Position numbers and translations under genes: made by a program
Source of the DNA: Geobacter sp. AOG2
Lineage (GTDB): Bacteria > Desulfobacterota > Desulfuromonadia > Geobacterales > Pseudopelobacteraceae
Length of the DNA stretch: 64,000 nt
Direction of reading: 5' to 3'
Assembly: GCF_019972295.1 (NCBI RefSeq)
Contig: NZ_BLJA01000001.1
Coordinates: 3,255,574 to 3,319,573 of the forward strand
The notes under the pieces: generated by a model
Seen by the model: only the letters and a program-made list of their open reading frames with translations
Databases searched by the model: none
What the model was told of the DNA's origin: nothing
Part shown: one piece after another, positions 17,211 to 25,028 of the stretch
Position numbering within the stretch: position 1 is the stretch's first letter
Layout of the letters: each line of letters starts with the position of its first letter

Positions 17211-18604
17211 CGAAAACAGACCTGATTGCACTCATGCCTCTGATCATCCTGGCCGGGGGCAGCGTTGCGGTTCTGTTGGCGGGGGCGGTTCGACCGGGTG
17301 GATGGCTCTATAAGCTGGCTCTCGCTTTTGTCGCCGCTGACCTGGTGTGGACGATTGCCGTACCGGCCGTCGCGGTCATGCCGGGCCTTGCCGTTACTCC
17401 CTTCTCCCGTTTCTTTACCGCATTCCTCGATAGCACCGGCCTTGTGGCCCTGCTGCTGGCCTCCGGCTACAACAAGCGGCGCGGCATCGTAGGGGAGGAG
17501 TACCCGGCTACCCTGCTCTTCGCCCTGGCCGGCATGGGGGCGGCCTGTGCCGCCACCGACCTGCTGATGCTCTTCCTTGGCCTGGAGGCCTTTACTTTTG
17601 CGTTCTACATCCTGGTGGCCGTGGAACGGGATTCGGTCCGGGGAGGTGAGGCGGGGCTGAAGTACCTGCTTAACGGCACCCTGTCGGCTGCCATCCTGGC
17701 CATGGGGATTGCCTTGATCTATTGCAGCCGCGGGACGCTCAAGCTGGCCGAACTGGCCCTGCACCCGATGGCTCTGGAACCGTTGTTTCTGGCCGGTGTC
17801 TGCATGGTCGTCCTGGGATTGGCCTTCAAGCTCTCCTGGGTCCCGGCTCATCTCTGGACACCGGACGTGTACCAGGGTGCACCGGCCCCGGTGACGGCGC
17901 TCCTCTCCACTGCCTCCAAGGGCGCCTCGGTAGCGGCCGTACTCCTCGTACTGCCTCTGGCGGCCGAATGGCGTGGCGGCCGCGACGTACTCTGGTGTCT
18001 GGCAGTTGCCACCATGGTCTGCGGCAACCTGGCGGCCCTGATGCAGACCGGTGTCAAGCGGCTCCTGGCTTGGTCGTCGGTGGCCCAGATGGGGTACATC
18101 GCCCTGGCCTTTGTGGCCCTGCCCGCCGGTGGGGGACGCGCGGCCCTTTTTTACATCGTAGCCTATGCTGCGGCCGGGCTGGCCTCCTTCGGCGCGGTGT
18201 CGGTCCTGTCGGATGGAGCGGACCGGGACGCTATCGAGCAGTACCGCGGCCTGGGATACCGCAATCCTCTTGCCGGAGCGGCCCTGACGGTGTCATTGTT
18301 TTCCCTGGCCGGGATTCCCCCGGCGGCCGGTTTCATGGCCAAGTTCGCGGTCTTTAGCGCCGCGCTGCGGGCGGGTGAAACCGCATTGACCCTGGTTGGC
18401 GTCCTCTCGGCTCTGGTGGGGGTCTTCTTCTATCTGCGGGTGGTAGTTGCACTCTACATGAAGCCTGTCGACGGGACGGCCCCGGCAGCTCGGCGGCTCA
18501 CAATTTCAGAGATAGCTGCCTTGGTCATTCCGACACTGGCAACCGTATTCATGGGTGTTTGCCCCTCACCGTTGCTCGATCTGCTGGCACGGATTCTGAG
18601 ATAA
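17207..18604 (+). CDS. nuoN: NADH-quinone oxidoreductase subunit N
   Basis: A 465-residue antiporter-like subunit closing the nuo group. Recognised by FLGLEAFTFAFYILVAVERD (pumping Glu), AFKLSWVPAHLWTPDVYQGAPAPVTA and AWSSVAQMGYIALAFVALPA. SLAGIPPAAGFMAKF near the C-terminus is typical NuoN. The ATG overlaps the nuoM stop. A strong terminator follows within 20 bases. Confidence 0.95.
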   Translation: MTKTDLIALMPLIILAGGSVAVLLAGAVRPGGWLYKLALAFVAADLVWTIAVPAVAVMPGLAVTPFSRFFTAFLDSTGLVALLLASGYNKRRGIVGEEYPATLLFALAGMGAACAATDLLMLFLGLEAFTFAFYILVAVERDSVRGGEAGLKYLLNGTLSAAILAMGIALIYCSRGTLKLAELALHPMALEPLFLAGVCMVVLGLAFKLSWVPAHLWTPDVYQGAPAPVTALLSTASKGASVAAVLLVLPLAAEWRGGRDVLWCLAVATMVCGNLAALMQTGVKRLLAWSSVAQMGYIALAFVALPAGGGRAALFYIVAYAAAGLASFGAVSVLSDGADRDAIEQYRGLGYRNPLAGAALTVSLFSLAGIPPAAGFMAKFAVFSAALRAGETALTLVGVLSALVGVFFYLRVVVALYMKPVDGTAPAARRLTISEIAALVIPTLATVFMGVCPSPLLDLLARILR

Positions 18605-18622
18605 AAAGACCGGCAAAAAAGG

Positions 18623-18654
18623 AAAAAGGCCGCCCGAAAAACGGACGGCCTTTT
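18623..18654 (+). terminator. Intrinsic terminator after nuoN (probably bidirectional)
   Basis: AAAAAGGCCGCCCG, loop AAAAA, CGGACGGCCTTTT: a stem of about 13 bp with A-rich left and T-rich right flanks. It lies between convergent nuoN and mqnD and can serve both. Confidence 0.88.
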
Positions 18655-18730
18655 GGGGCTTCGACAGGTATATCTCCTCCCACCATGATGGGATTTCAAG
18701 ATTGCAGCGTAATCACGCTTAAAGAGGGCA

Positions 18731-19564
18731 TCAACTGAAGAGAGGCGCCGTGGTGACCGGGATGATCCCCGCCTTTTCGGCCCGCTCCATGAGACATTTG
18801 ATGGCTCTTATCCCCTCCTCGCCCAGATCGTTTGAGAAATCGTTGACGTACAGGCCGATATGGGCCGAGCAGACCTCCTCGTCCATCTCCTGGGCATGCT
18901 CGTGGATGTAATGGGCCGCAGAGGCCGGATTGGCGCGGGAATAGGTTACCCCGTCCCGCAGCGCGTTTTCGATGGCTGCAATGGTGTCGGCCCCCATGGA
19001 TCGCTTGGCGACGATACCACCCAGGGGGATCGGAAGGCCGCTTTCCCTTTCCCACCACTCTCCGAGGTCGAGTATTTTGTGCAGGCCGAAGCCCTGGTAG
19101 GTGAAGCGTGATTCGTGGATGATCACCCCGGCATCGGCGTTGCCGCTTAACACTGCATCCATGATCTCGTTGAAGGGCATCACCAGGAAGTTTTTCAGAG
19201 TAGGGTCGAACAGGCGCAGCAAGAGCAGCGCCGTGGTGAAACGCCCCGGAACCGCAATAGTCCTGTCGCGCAGGTCAGTGGGGTCGATATGCTCCTTTGC
19301 CACTAACAACGGCCCGCAACCCCGACCAAGAGCGCTGCCCGAATGGAGCAGGGCGTACTCATCGCGGATATGCCCCAAGGCGTGGTAGGAGACCTTGGTG
19401 ACATCCAGTTCACCCCTGAGGGCTAATTGATTGAGGGTCTCCACATCCTCCAGTCGCTCCTTGTAGGAAATGCCGCGAGTATCCACAAGACCGTGCACGA
19501 GAGGGTAGAACATGAAGGTATCGTTGGGACAAGGGGAAAAACCGAGGGTCAGGGGTGTGGTCAT
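18731..19564 (-). CDS. mqnD: 1,4-dihydroxy-6-naphthoate synthase
   Basis: A 277-residue periplasmic-binding-fold enzyme of the MqnA/MqnD family. MqnD converts cyclic dehypoxanthinylfutalosine to 1,4-dihydroxy-6-naphthoate in menaquinone synthesis. The N-terminus LTLGFSPCPNDTFMFYPLVHG is a clear MqnD signature, and VSYHALGHI and VIIHESRFTY line the active site. The frame is open upstream, but the ATG at 19564 has AAGGAG seven bases ahead and gives the family length. The pathway partner mqnB is at 4.4 kb. Confidence 0.93.
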   Translation of the reverse strand: MTTPLTLGFSPCPNDTFMFYPLVHGLVDTRGISYKERLEDVETLNQLALRGELDVTKVSYHALGHIRDEYALLHSGSALGRGCGPLLVAKEHIDPTDLRDRTIAVPGRFTTALLLLRLFDPTLKNFLVMPFNEIMDAVLSGNADAGVIIHESRFTYQGFGLHKILDLGEWWERESGLPIPLGGIVAKRSMGADTIAAIENALRDGVTYSRANPASAAHYIHEHAQEMDEEVCSAHIGLYVNDFSNDLGEEGIRAIKCLMERAEKAGIIPVTTAPLFS

Positions 19565-19654
19565 AATGGGCTCCTTATGGTTATTGCCTGAATCCGTGAT
19601 GCCTTCACGGTTCCTCTCACTTGATCCGCACTTCTGGCTTCGCGGATTCAAGCG

Positions 19655-21433
19655 CTACCGGTGACCGGCTTTCATATCATCCTCCCAATCACGCCATTCC
19701 ACCCGATACCTGTTCAGGTAGTGGTCGACCGCCTGGCCGATGGTGGGGAAGAAATTTTCCGTGCCGAACCTGGCGAACAGGCCGTAGCGTTTGAGGTGAT
19801 CCTTTACCGGGCCTTTCATTTCCGCAAAACACAATTCGATCCCGTCTTTGTGTAGTTCCTCGACGAGTTCCACAAGCACGTCGGCTGCGGTGATGTCCAC
19901 GTCGGTAACCGGTTCGGCTGCAATCGCGATACAGCGCGTTGGGGCAGGTGCATCGGATATGGCCCGAAGCACACCCTCGCGGAACATCTCCGCGTTGGCG
20001 AAGAACAGGGGGGCATCCCAGCGGAAGAGCACCAACCCCTGAATGCGCCGCGCCTCGGGATGGCGCGTGATGTCATGATACCCTTTCATACCGTCCACCC
20101 GGCCCAGGACGGCATGGTACGGACGCCAGGCCCGCCAGATGAAGGTTAAGAGCGCCAGGCCGACGGCGATGAAGATACCGGGGATGACGCCTAACAGGGC
20201 AACGCCCAGGAAACAGACAATCGACAGGTAGAACTCGCCACGCCGCAGGTGATACAGGCGTCGGACTTCCTTGACCTCTACAATGGCGCTGCAGGCCGAG
20301 ATGACGACCGCGGCGAGGGCTGCGGTGGGCACATACCGCATCAGCCGGGGAAAAAAGATCAGGAGCAGGGCGATGCACATCGCGCCGACGACGCCCGTGA
20401 CCTGCGTTCTTGCCCCTGCCGATTCCGCCACCGGCGTACGCGACGCGCTGCTGCTCACGGAGAAACCCTGGAAGAACCCGGTGGCCACGTTGGCGATGCC
20501 GAGGGCGATCAACTCCTGGTTCTCGTCGACGTAATAGCCGCCACGCAATGCATAGACACGGGAGAGTACGCTCATGTCGGCAATGGAAACGAGGGCTATT
20601 GCCGCCGCGCCGGTACACAAGGCGACGAACTCGCTGCCGGAAACGCTGGCGATGTGGAGGACCGGCAACCCCTGGGGCAGCGCTCCGACCACGGAGATGT
20701 GCGCCCGCCCTGCAAGATCGAACAGCGCAACGGCCGCGGTGGCTCCGGTTACCGCGATTAGCACGCCGGGCAAGCCGCGTCCCCACCTTTTTACCGCGAA
20801 GATCACCGCCAGACAAGAAAAACCGATGGCGCACGCGGTACCGTTGGCGCGTCCGTTCAAAATGCCGTGAACAAGGCTGGTCAGCGACCCGGCGAGGCTA
20901 CCGCCATCCACGGAAAATCCGCACAGTTTCGGTAATTGACTGATGAGTAGGGTGAGGGCTATGCCGTTCAGGTAGCCGTGGCGGACCGGTTTGGAGAGGA
21001 GGTCGGTGATGAATCCGAACTTGGCGATGCCGGCCAGGATACACAGAACCCCCGCGATTACGGCGAGCATGGCGGCGAGAGCGGCCGCACGGTCCGCGTC
21101 ACCCGCGGCCAATGGTAGAACGGTCGCCGCGATAAGAGCGGTGAGCGCCGAATCGGGCCCGAGCACCAGAATGCGGCTCGGCCCGAAGACGGCATATGCC
21201 AGGAGCGGGACAATGGTGGCGTAAAGGCCGTAGATGGCGGGCAGGCCCGCTGCCTCGGCATACCCCATGCCGACCGGCACGAGTACCGCCGTAAGCGCCA
21301 GCCCTGCTACGAGATCCTGCAAAAAAACGGCCCTGCTGTAGTGGCTCAGCATCACCACGCCGGGTAGCAAACGGCGCAAACCGTGTGTGCGGGCATGACG
21401 GATCAAGGGGGCAGGTGCGATTTCAGGCGCCAT
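19655..21433 (-). CDS. SulP-family anion permease with C-terminal STAS domain
   Basis: A 592-residue transporter of the SLC26/SulP family (sulfate or bicarbonate class). The N-terminal half has ~10-12 hydrophobic helices, with the SulP signature near VPVGMGYAEAAGLPAIYGLYA and GPSRILVLGPDSA. The last ~150 residues form a STAS domain (VLFRWDAPLFFANAEMF, then VDITAADVLVELVEELHKDG). Start ATG 21433 has GAGGGA nine bases upstream. The substrate cannot be read from sequence. Confidence 0.9.
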   Translation of the reverse strand: MAPEIAPAPLIRHARTHGLRRLLPGVVMLSHYSRAVFLQDLVAGLALTAVLVPVGMGYAEAAGLPAIYGLYATIVPLLAYAVFGPSRILVLGPDSALTALIAATVLPLAAGDADRAAALAAMLAVIAGVLCILAGIAKFGFITDLLSKPVRHGYLNGIALTLLISQLPKLCGFSVDGGSLAGSLTSLVHGILNGRANGTACAIGFSCLAVIFAVKRWGRGLPGVLIAVTGATAAVALFDLAGRAHISVVGALPQGLPVLHIASVSGSEFVALCTGAAAIALVSIADMSVLSRVYALRGGYYVDENQELIALGIANVATGFFQGFSVSSSASRTPVAESAGARTQVTGVVGAMCIALLLIFFPRLMRYVPTAALAAVVISACSAIVEVKEVRRLYHLRRGEFYLSIVCFLGVALLGVIPGIFIAVGLALLTFIWRAWRPYHAVLGRVDGMKGYHDITRHPEARRIQGLVLFRWDAPLFFANAEMFREGVLRAISDAPAPTRCIAIAAEPVTDVDITAADVLVELVEELHKDGIELCFAEMKGPVKDHLKRYGLFARFGTENFFPTIGQAVDHYLNRYRVEWRDWEDDMKAGHR

Positions 21434-21466
21434 TGGCAATGTCCCTCGCGGATAGCTGGAGAAGGA

Positions 21467-22597
21467 TCAAACCAGCATGCGCCCGTTTTCAATGATGACC
21501 TGCTCGCCGCCATCAGCCATGACCAAGGTCAGGGTGGGGCGGTAAAAAACGTAATCCTCATGGAAGGGTGCGCTGACCTTGCCGCCGAAACCTGAGTTGT
21601 CCCCCAGGGCGATATGGATCGTGCCAAGGATCTTCTCGGCCTCCAGCACATTATCCGGGCGGCTGGCCTTGTCGTTGGTGCCGATGCCCAGTTCGGCAAT
21701 ATTACGGCAGTTGGCGTTCTCGGCGAATTTGGCCTCAAGCCTGGTGCGTTGCGGGTCGGTGCCCTCAATCCGGACCACGACGCCATTCTCCACGTACAGC
21801 CGTAGCGGCTCGTCCAATTTGCGGGTCGGCCCCCACTCGATCACCATAATGCCGTGGCTTTTTCCCTCCAGCGGTGCAAGATACCCCTCGCCGGCCGGCA
21901 GGTTGCCGAAGCTGCCGGCAGCGGTCAGCAAGCCGTCGTCGCCCCCGGCCTGCCTGCCCTGCTTGCAGATCATCATGTCGGTGCCGTTGGGGCAGGTGAC
22001 CCGAACCCACTCCGCCCGGTTGACCGCCGCCACCAACCGGGCGGTGCGATCCGCCAGCGTCTGCCAATCCACGGTCATGGAGCTGTGGAACATGTCCGGG
22101 TCGAAGTGCGGCAGGCTGGCGAAGCGCGTGCCGGTGGCGCAGGCCAGGGCGCGGTAACGAGTGTGGCTGGTTGAGTTGTTGGAAAGGGCGATGATGATGT
22201 CCGCCACGGTTTCTTTGCGGGCCAGGATGATCTCGCGGCCCGCCGCGATCTCGTCGGGGGTGGCCTGCTTTGTCAGGAGACTTGTCAGCAATCCTGACCT
22301 CTCCAGTTCGGAAATGGTCTCGTCGCCGAAGGTGGCCAGCCAGAGTTCCCGCGGCGGCTCGGCGCCCGAGGCCGGTGTGGCGGGAAATTCCACAAAACTG
22401 CTGCTACCATAGGTTTTGGCGGCGAAATCAGCCGCGAGGCGGGCGGTGGCGTTCAGGCGCATGCGCCGGTCCCGGTCGCTTGCGGAGACCGTTTCATCGG
22501 GCCGGATCGTGTCGCTGAATACCAAAACCCGCTCGTTGTCACGGATGCCCATGTTGGTTTCAAAGAGTGATCGAAATGCTCCGTCGAGAGAGGTCAT
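21467..22597 (-). CDS. M29-family (thermophilic type) aminopeptidase-like protein
   Basis: A 376-residue protein resembling the M29 aminopeptidase family (leucyl aminopeptidase, AmpS/AmpII type). Supporting motifs are VRVTCPNGTDMMI, GNLPAGEGYLAPLEG, NIAELGIGTN, EAEKILGTIHIALGDNSGFGG and APFHEDYVFYRPTLTL, which contain the expected Glu, His and Asp metal ligands. No signal peptide, so it is probably a cytosolic metallo-aminopeptidase. It lies just upstream of the SulP gene on the same strand (33-base gap). Confidence 0.8.
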   Translation of the reverse strand: MTSLDGAFRSLFETNMGIRDNERVLVFSDTIRPDETVSASDRDRRMRLNATARLAADFAAKTYGSSSFVEFPATPASGAEPPRELWLATFGDETISELERSGLLTSLLTKQATPDEIAAGREIILARKETVADIIIALSNNSTSHTRYRALACATGTRFASLPHFDPDMFHSSMTVDWQTLADRTARLVAAVNRAEWVRVTCPNGTDMMICKQGRQAGGDDGLLTAAGSFGNLPAGEGYLAPLEGKSHGIMVIEWGPTRKLDEPLRLYVENGVVVRIEGTDPQRTRLEAKFAENANCRNIAELGIGTNDKASRPDNVLEAEKILGTIHIALGDNSGFGGKVSAPFHEDYVFYRPTLTLVMADGGEQVIIENGRMLV

Positions 22598-22829
22598 GGC
22601 GGTATCCTTCCGTTGCGTAAAGTGCTGCCTGCCCCTCTCTATACCACAGAATGGCGTAAAGGTGAAACCGCTTGAAAGGAAAGGGTATACAAAGATTTTT
22701 TTTCCCTTGATTTCTGGAACATTATTGTGCTACTCATGCATACTGTATACACATTTTTTGGGTAGATTTGAACAATAATTGCAAGAGCTTAACCCCTTGG
22801 TTCGCGGGGTCCGGTTTTCGGAGGTTCGA

Positions 22830-24851
22830 GTGGCTTCAGTAGTCTTTTCCACGTGGGGCAGGAACGTCGTAGACAACAGGAATGTTTCCGGTGAACCGGA
22901 GGCGGTGGTCTTCAAGCTGCCGGTAGCCTTTGATGGCGAACGTCCGTTGCGCGCGTTCATGGGATGGGACGGCATCATTCTGTTCGACAAGGACGTCGAT
23001 GTACCGGCCATGACGGCCGAATACATGAAGCGTGTCCAGACCTTGTACTGCTGCGGCAAGTGCACGCCGGGCAAGAAGGGCACCAAGGTGCTGATGGACC
23101 TGTTCAAGGGGGTGTTGGACGGCACGGCCGTCGAGGCCGACCTGGATAAGGTTGGGGATCTTGCCGACTTGCTCAGGAATTGCAAATGCACCCTTTGCCA
23201 GAGTGCGACGGTGCCGGTTTTCGATGCGGTGCAGCATTACCGTGCCGACTTCGTCGCCCGCCTGCACGAGCGCCGTGCGGTCAAGAGTGCCGACGAGTAC
23301 ATTCACAAGATCACCGCGCCTTGCATGGATAAATGTCCGTCTCACATCGATATACCCCGGTACATCGAGGATATCAAAAACCTCCGCTTCTCCGATTCCT
23401 TGTCAACTATCCGCGAAAACATGCCGCTCCCGGCCGTCTGCGGACGGGTCTGCCCGCACCCCTGCGAGACCGCCTGCCGCCGCAAAAATGTGGACGATGC
23501 CATCAATATCATGGTGCTCAAACGGTCCGCCTCGGATTACGAGCGACTGCACAAACTTTTGCCCCCAATGCAACCCAAGGCGAAGAAGAGCAAGACGGTC
23601 GGCATTGTGGGCGCCGGCCCGGCAGGTCTGGCCGCAGCCTATTACCTGGCTCTGGAAGGATACCCCTGCACCATCTACGAAGCACTGCCGGAAGGGTACG
23701 GCGGCGGCATGATCGCAGTCGGCATCCCGGCCTACCGCATGCCGCGCACGATCCTGCAGCGCGACATCGACATCATTCAGGCCATGGGGGTCGAGATCGT
23801 CTACAACTGCCGCGTCGGCACGGACATTTCCCTGGCGGACCTGAAGAAAAAGCATGACTCCGTATTCGTCGCCCCTGGTGCTCACCGTTCCAAGCCCATG
23901 GGTGTGGAGGGAGAGGACAAGGGGTACAAGGGCTTCCTCAAGGGGGGGATCGACTTCCTGCGGGAAGCCTACATGGGCAAGCCGACCGGCATGGGCAAGA
24001 AAGTTGTTGTGGTCGGGGGCGGCAATACCGCCATCGACTGCGTCCGAGTCGCCCTGCGCGAGGGAGCTGAGGATTCGTACCTAGTCTATCGCCGTTCCCG
24101 CAAGGAGATGCCTGCCGATGTGTGGGAGGTGGACGGCGCCGACGAGGAGGGGGTCAAGTTCGAGTTCCAGGTTCTCCCCACCCGGATCATCGCCAACGAC
24201 AAGCATGAGGTAACCGGCGTTGAGTGTGTCCGCATGGAGTTGGGAGAACCTGACGCATCCGGCCGCCGCCGCCCTGAACCGATGCCGGGCAGCGAGTTTG
24301 TCATTGAGTGCGACACGGTCATCCCGGCCATCGGCCAGGACGCTGACCTGGGGTTCATCCCACCCGACATGGGCATCGATATCAGCAAGTGGAACACGGT
24401 GGTCACCAGGTACCTGCCCCTCAAGGATGCGGCCGGAAAGGATCTCAAGGACGGCATGGGCAACCCGCTCTCCCGCTCGCTGATGACCGACTGCGAGGGC
24501 GTCTTTGCCGGCGGAGATGCCGAGATCGGCCCTCTGACGGTGGTGGCCTGCGTCGGTAACGCTCATCGTGCCGCGCGGGTCATCCAGCGTTGGCTTGAGG
24601 AGGGCAAGGCCTATCTCACCGAAGATGATATCTTTGACGACCTGCTTACCTATCTAGGGGTGTACGACAAGGGCGAGAAGGTGTCCTGGCTCGATTCTGC
24701 GGCGCGTGCCCATCAGAAAGAGGTCCATGGTAAAGAGCGGGCCAGCCTCAAGAACTACAGCGAGGTTGAACTGGGCTTCAGCGACAGCGTGGCCCAAGCC
24801 GAGGCCGACCGGTGTCTGCGCTGCTACCGCATGGCCATGGTGGCTGTGTAA
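22830..24851 (+). CDS. sfrB: SfrB-like NAD(P)H oxidoreductase subunit (NuoF-tail/GltD-type flavoprotein)
   Basis: A 673-residue protein matching the beta subunit of Geobacter SfrAB, the soluble NADPH-dependent oxidoreductase first described as an Fe(III) reductase. Domain order: N-terminal NuoF-like Fe-S region (CCGKCTPGKKG near residue 75, CKCTLC near 115); an Fe-S domain of the GltD/dihydropyrimidine dehydrogenase type (CMDKCPSHIDIPRYI, CGRVCPHPCETACRR); an FAD Rossmann fold (VGIVGAGPAGLAAAYYL); an NAD(P) fold (VVVVGGGNTAIDCVRVA); and a closing CLRC motif. The GTG at 22830 follows GGAGGT. The gene for the NuoG-like partner lies 177 bases downstream. The physiological electron acceptor is not certain; a generic GltD-type NADPH transhydrogenase is the alternative. 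Confidence 0.75.
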   Translation: MASVVFSTWGRNVVDNRNVSGEPEAVVFKLPVAFDGERPLRAFMGWDGIILFDKDVDVPAMTAEYMKRVQTLYCCGKCTPGKKGTKVLMDLFKGVLDGTAVEADLDKVGDLADLLRNCKCTLCQSATVPVFDAVQHYRADFVARLHERRAVKSADEYIHKITAPCMDKCPSHIDIPRYIEDIKNLRFSDSLSTIRENMPLPAVCGRVCPHPCETACRRKNVDDAINIMVLKRSASDYERLHKLLPPMQPKAKKSKTVGIVGAGPAGLAAAYYLALEGYPCTIYEALPEGYGGGMIAVGIPAYRMPRTILQRDIDIIQAMGVEIVYNCRVGTDISLADLKKKHDSVFVAPGAHRSKPMGVEGEDKGYKGFLKGGIDFLREAYMGKPTGMGKKVVVVGGGNTAIDCVRVALREGAEDSYLVYRRSRKEMPADVWEVDGADEEGVKFEFQVLPTRIIANDKHEVTGVECVRMELGEPDASGRRRPEPMPGSEFVIECDTVIPAIGQDADLGFIPPDMGIDISKWNTVVTRYLPLKDAAGKDLKDGMGNPLSRSLMTDCEGVFAGGDAEIGPLTVVACVGNAHRAARVIQRWLEEGKAYLTEDDIFDDLLTYLGVYDKGEKVSWLDSAARAHQKEVHGKERASLKNYSEVELGFSDSVAQAEADRCLRCYRMAMVAV

Positions 24852-24852
24852 G

Positions 24853-24992
24853 AGGTCGTTGAAAAACGGTCATTCGCCACCGTCCTCGAAAGCCCTTTCG
24901 TGCGGTGTAGCGCTGCTACGCCTCTGCGGGGCATTCTGCGAGTGCGCCGATCTGACTATTTTTTAACAACCTGAGTTTTTCAATAGCCTACT
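24853..24992. repeat. Family A palindromic repeat, copy A3 (long form)
   Basis: Begins AGGTCGTTGAAAAAC right after the sfrB stop and ends CTATTTTTTAACAACCT at 24972, with the outer flank TTTTTCAATAGCCTAC to 24992. The core CGTCCTCGAAAGCCCTTTCG matches A2 orientation. It includes a nested palindrome TGTAGCGCTGCTACG absent from A1 and A2. It separates sfrB from sfrA. Confidence 0.83.
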
Positions 24993-25028
24993 AATAGGAA
25001 AAATCGCATTCAAACTCTGGAGTTGTGT

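Noticed and set aside
16086-17231. A 381-codon minus-strand frame
   Set aside because: It lies antisense to nuoM, with His/Gln/Gly-rich composition typical of reverse-complemented membrane genes.
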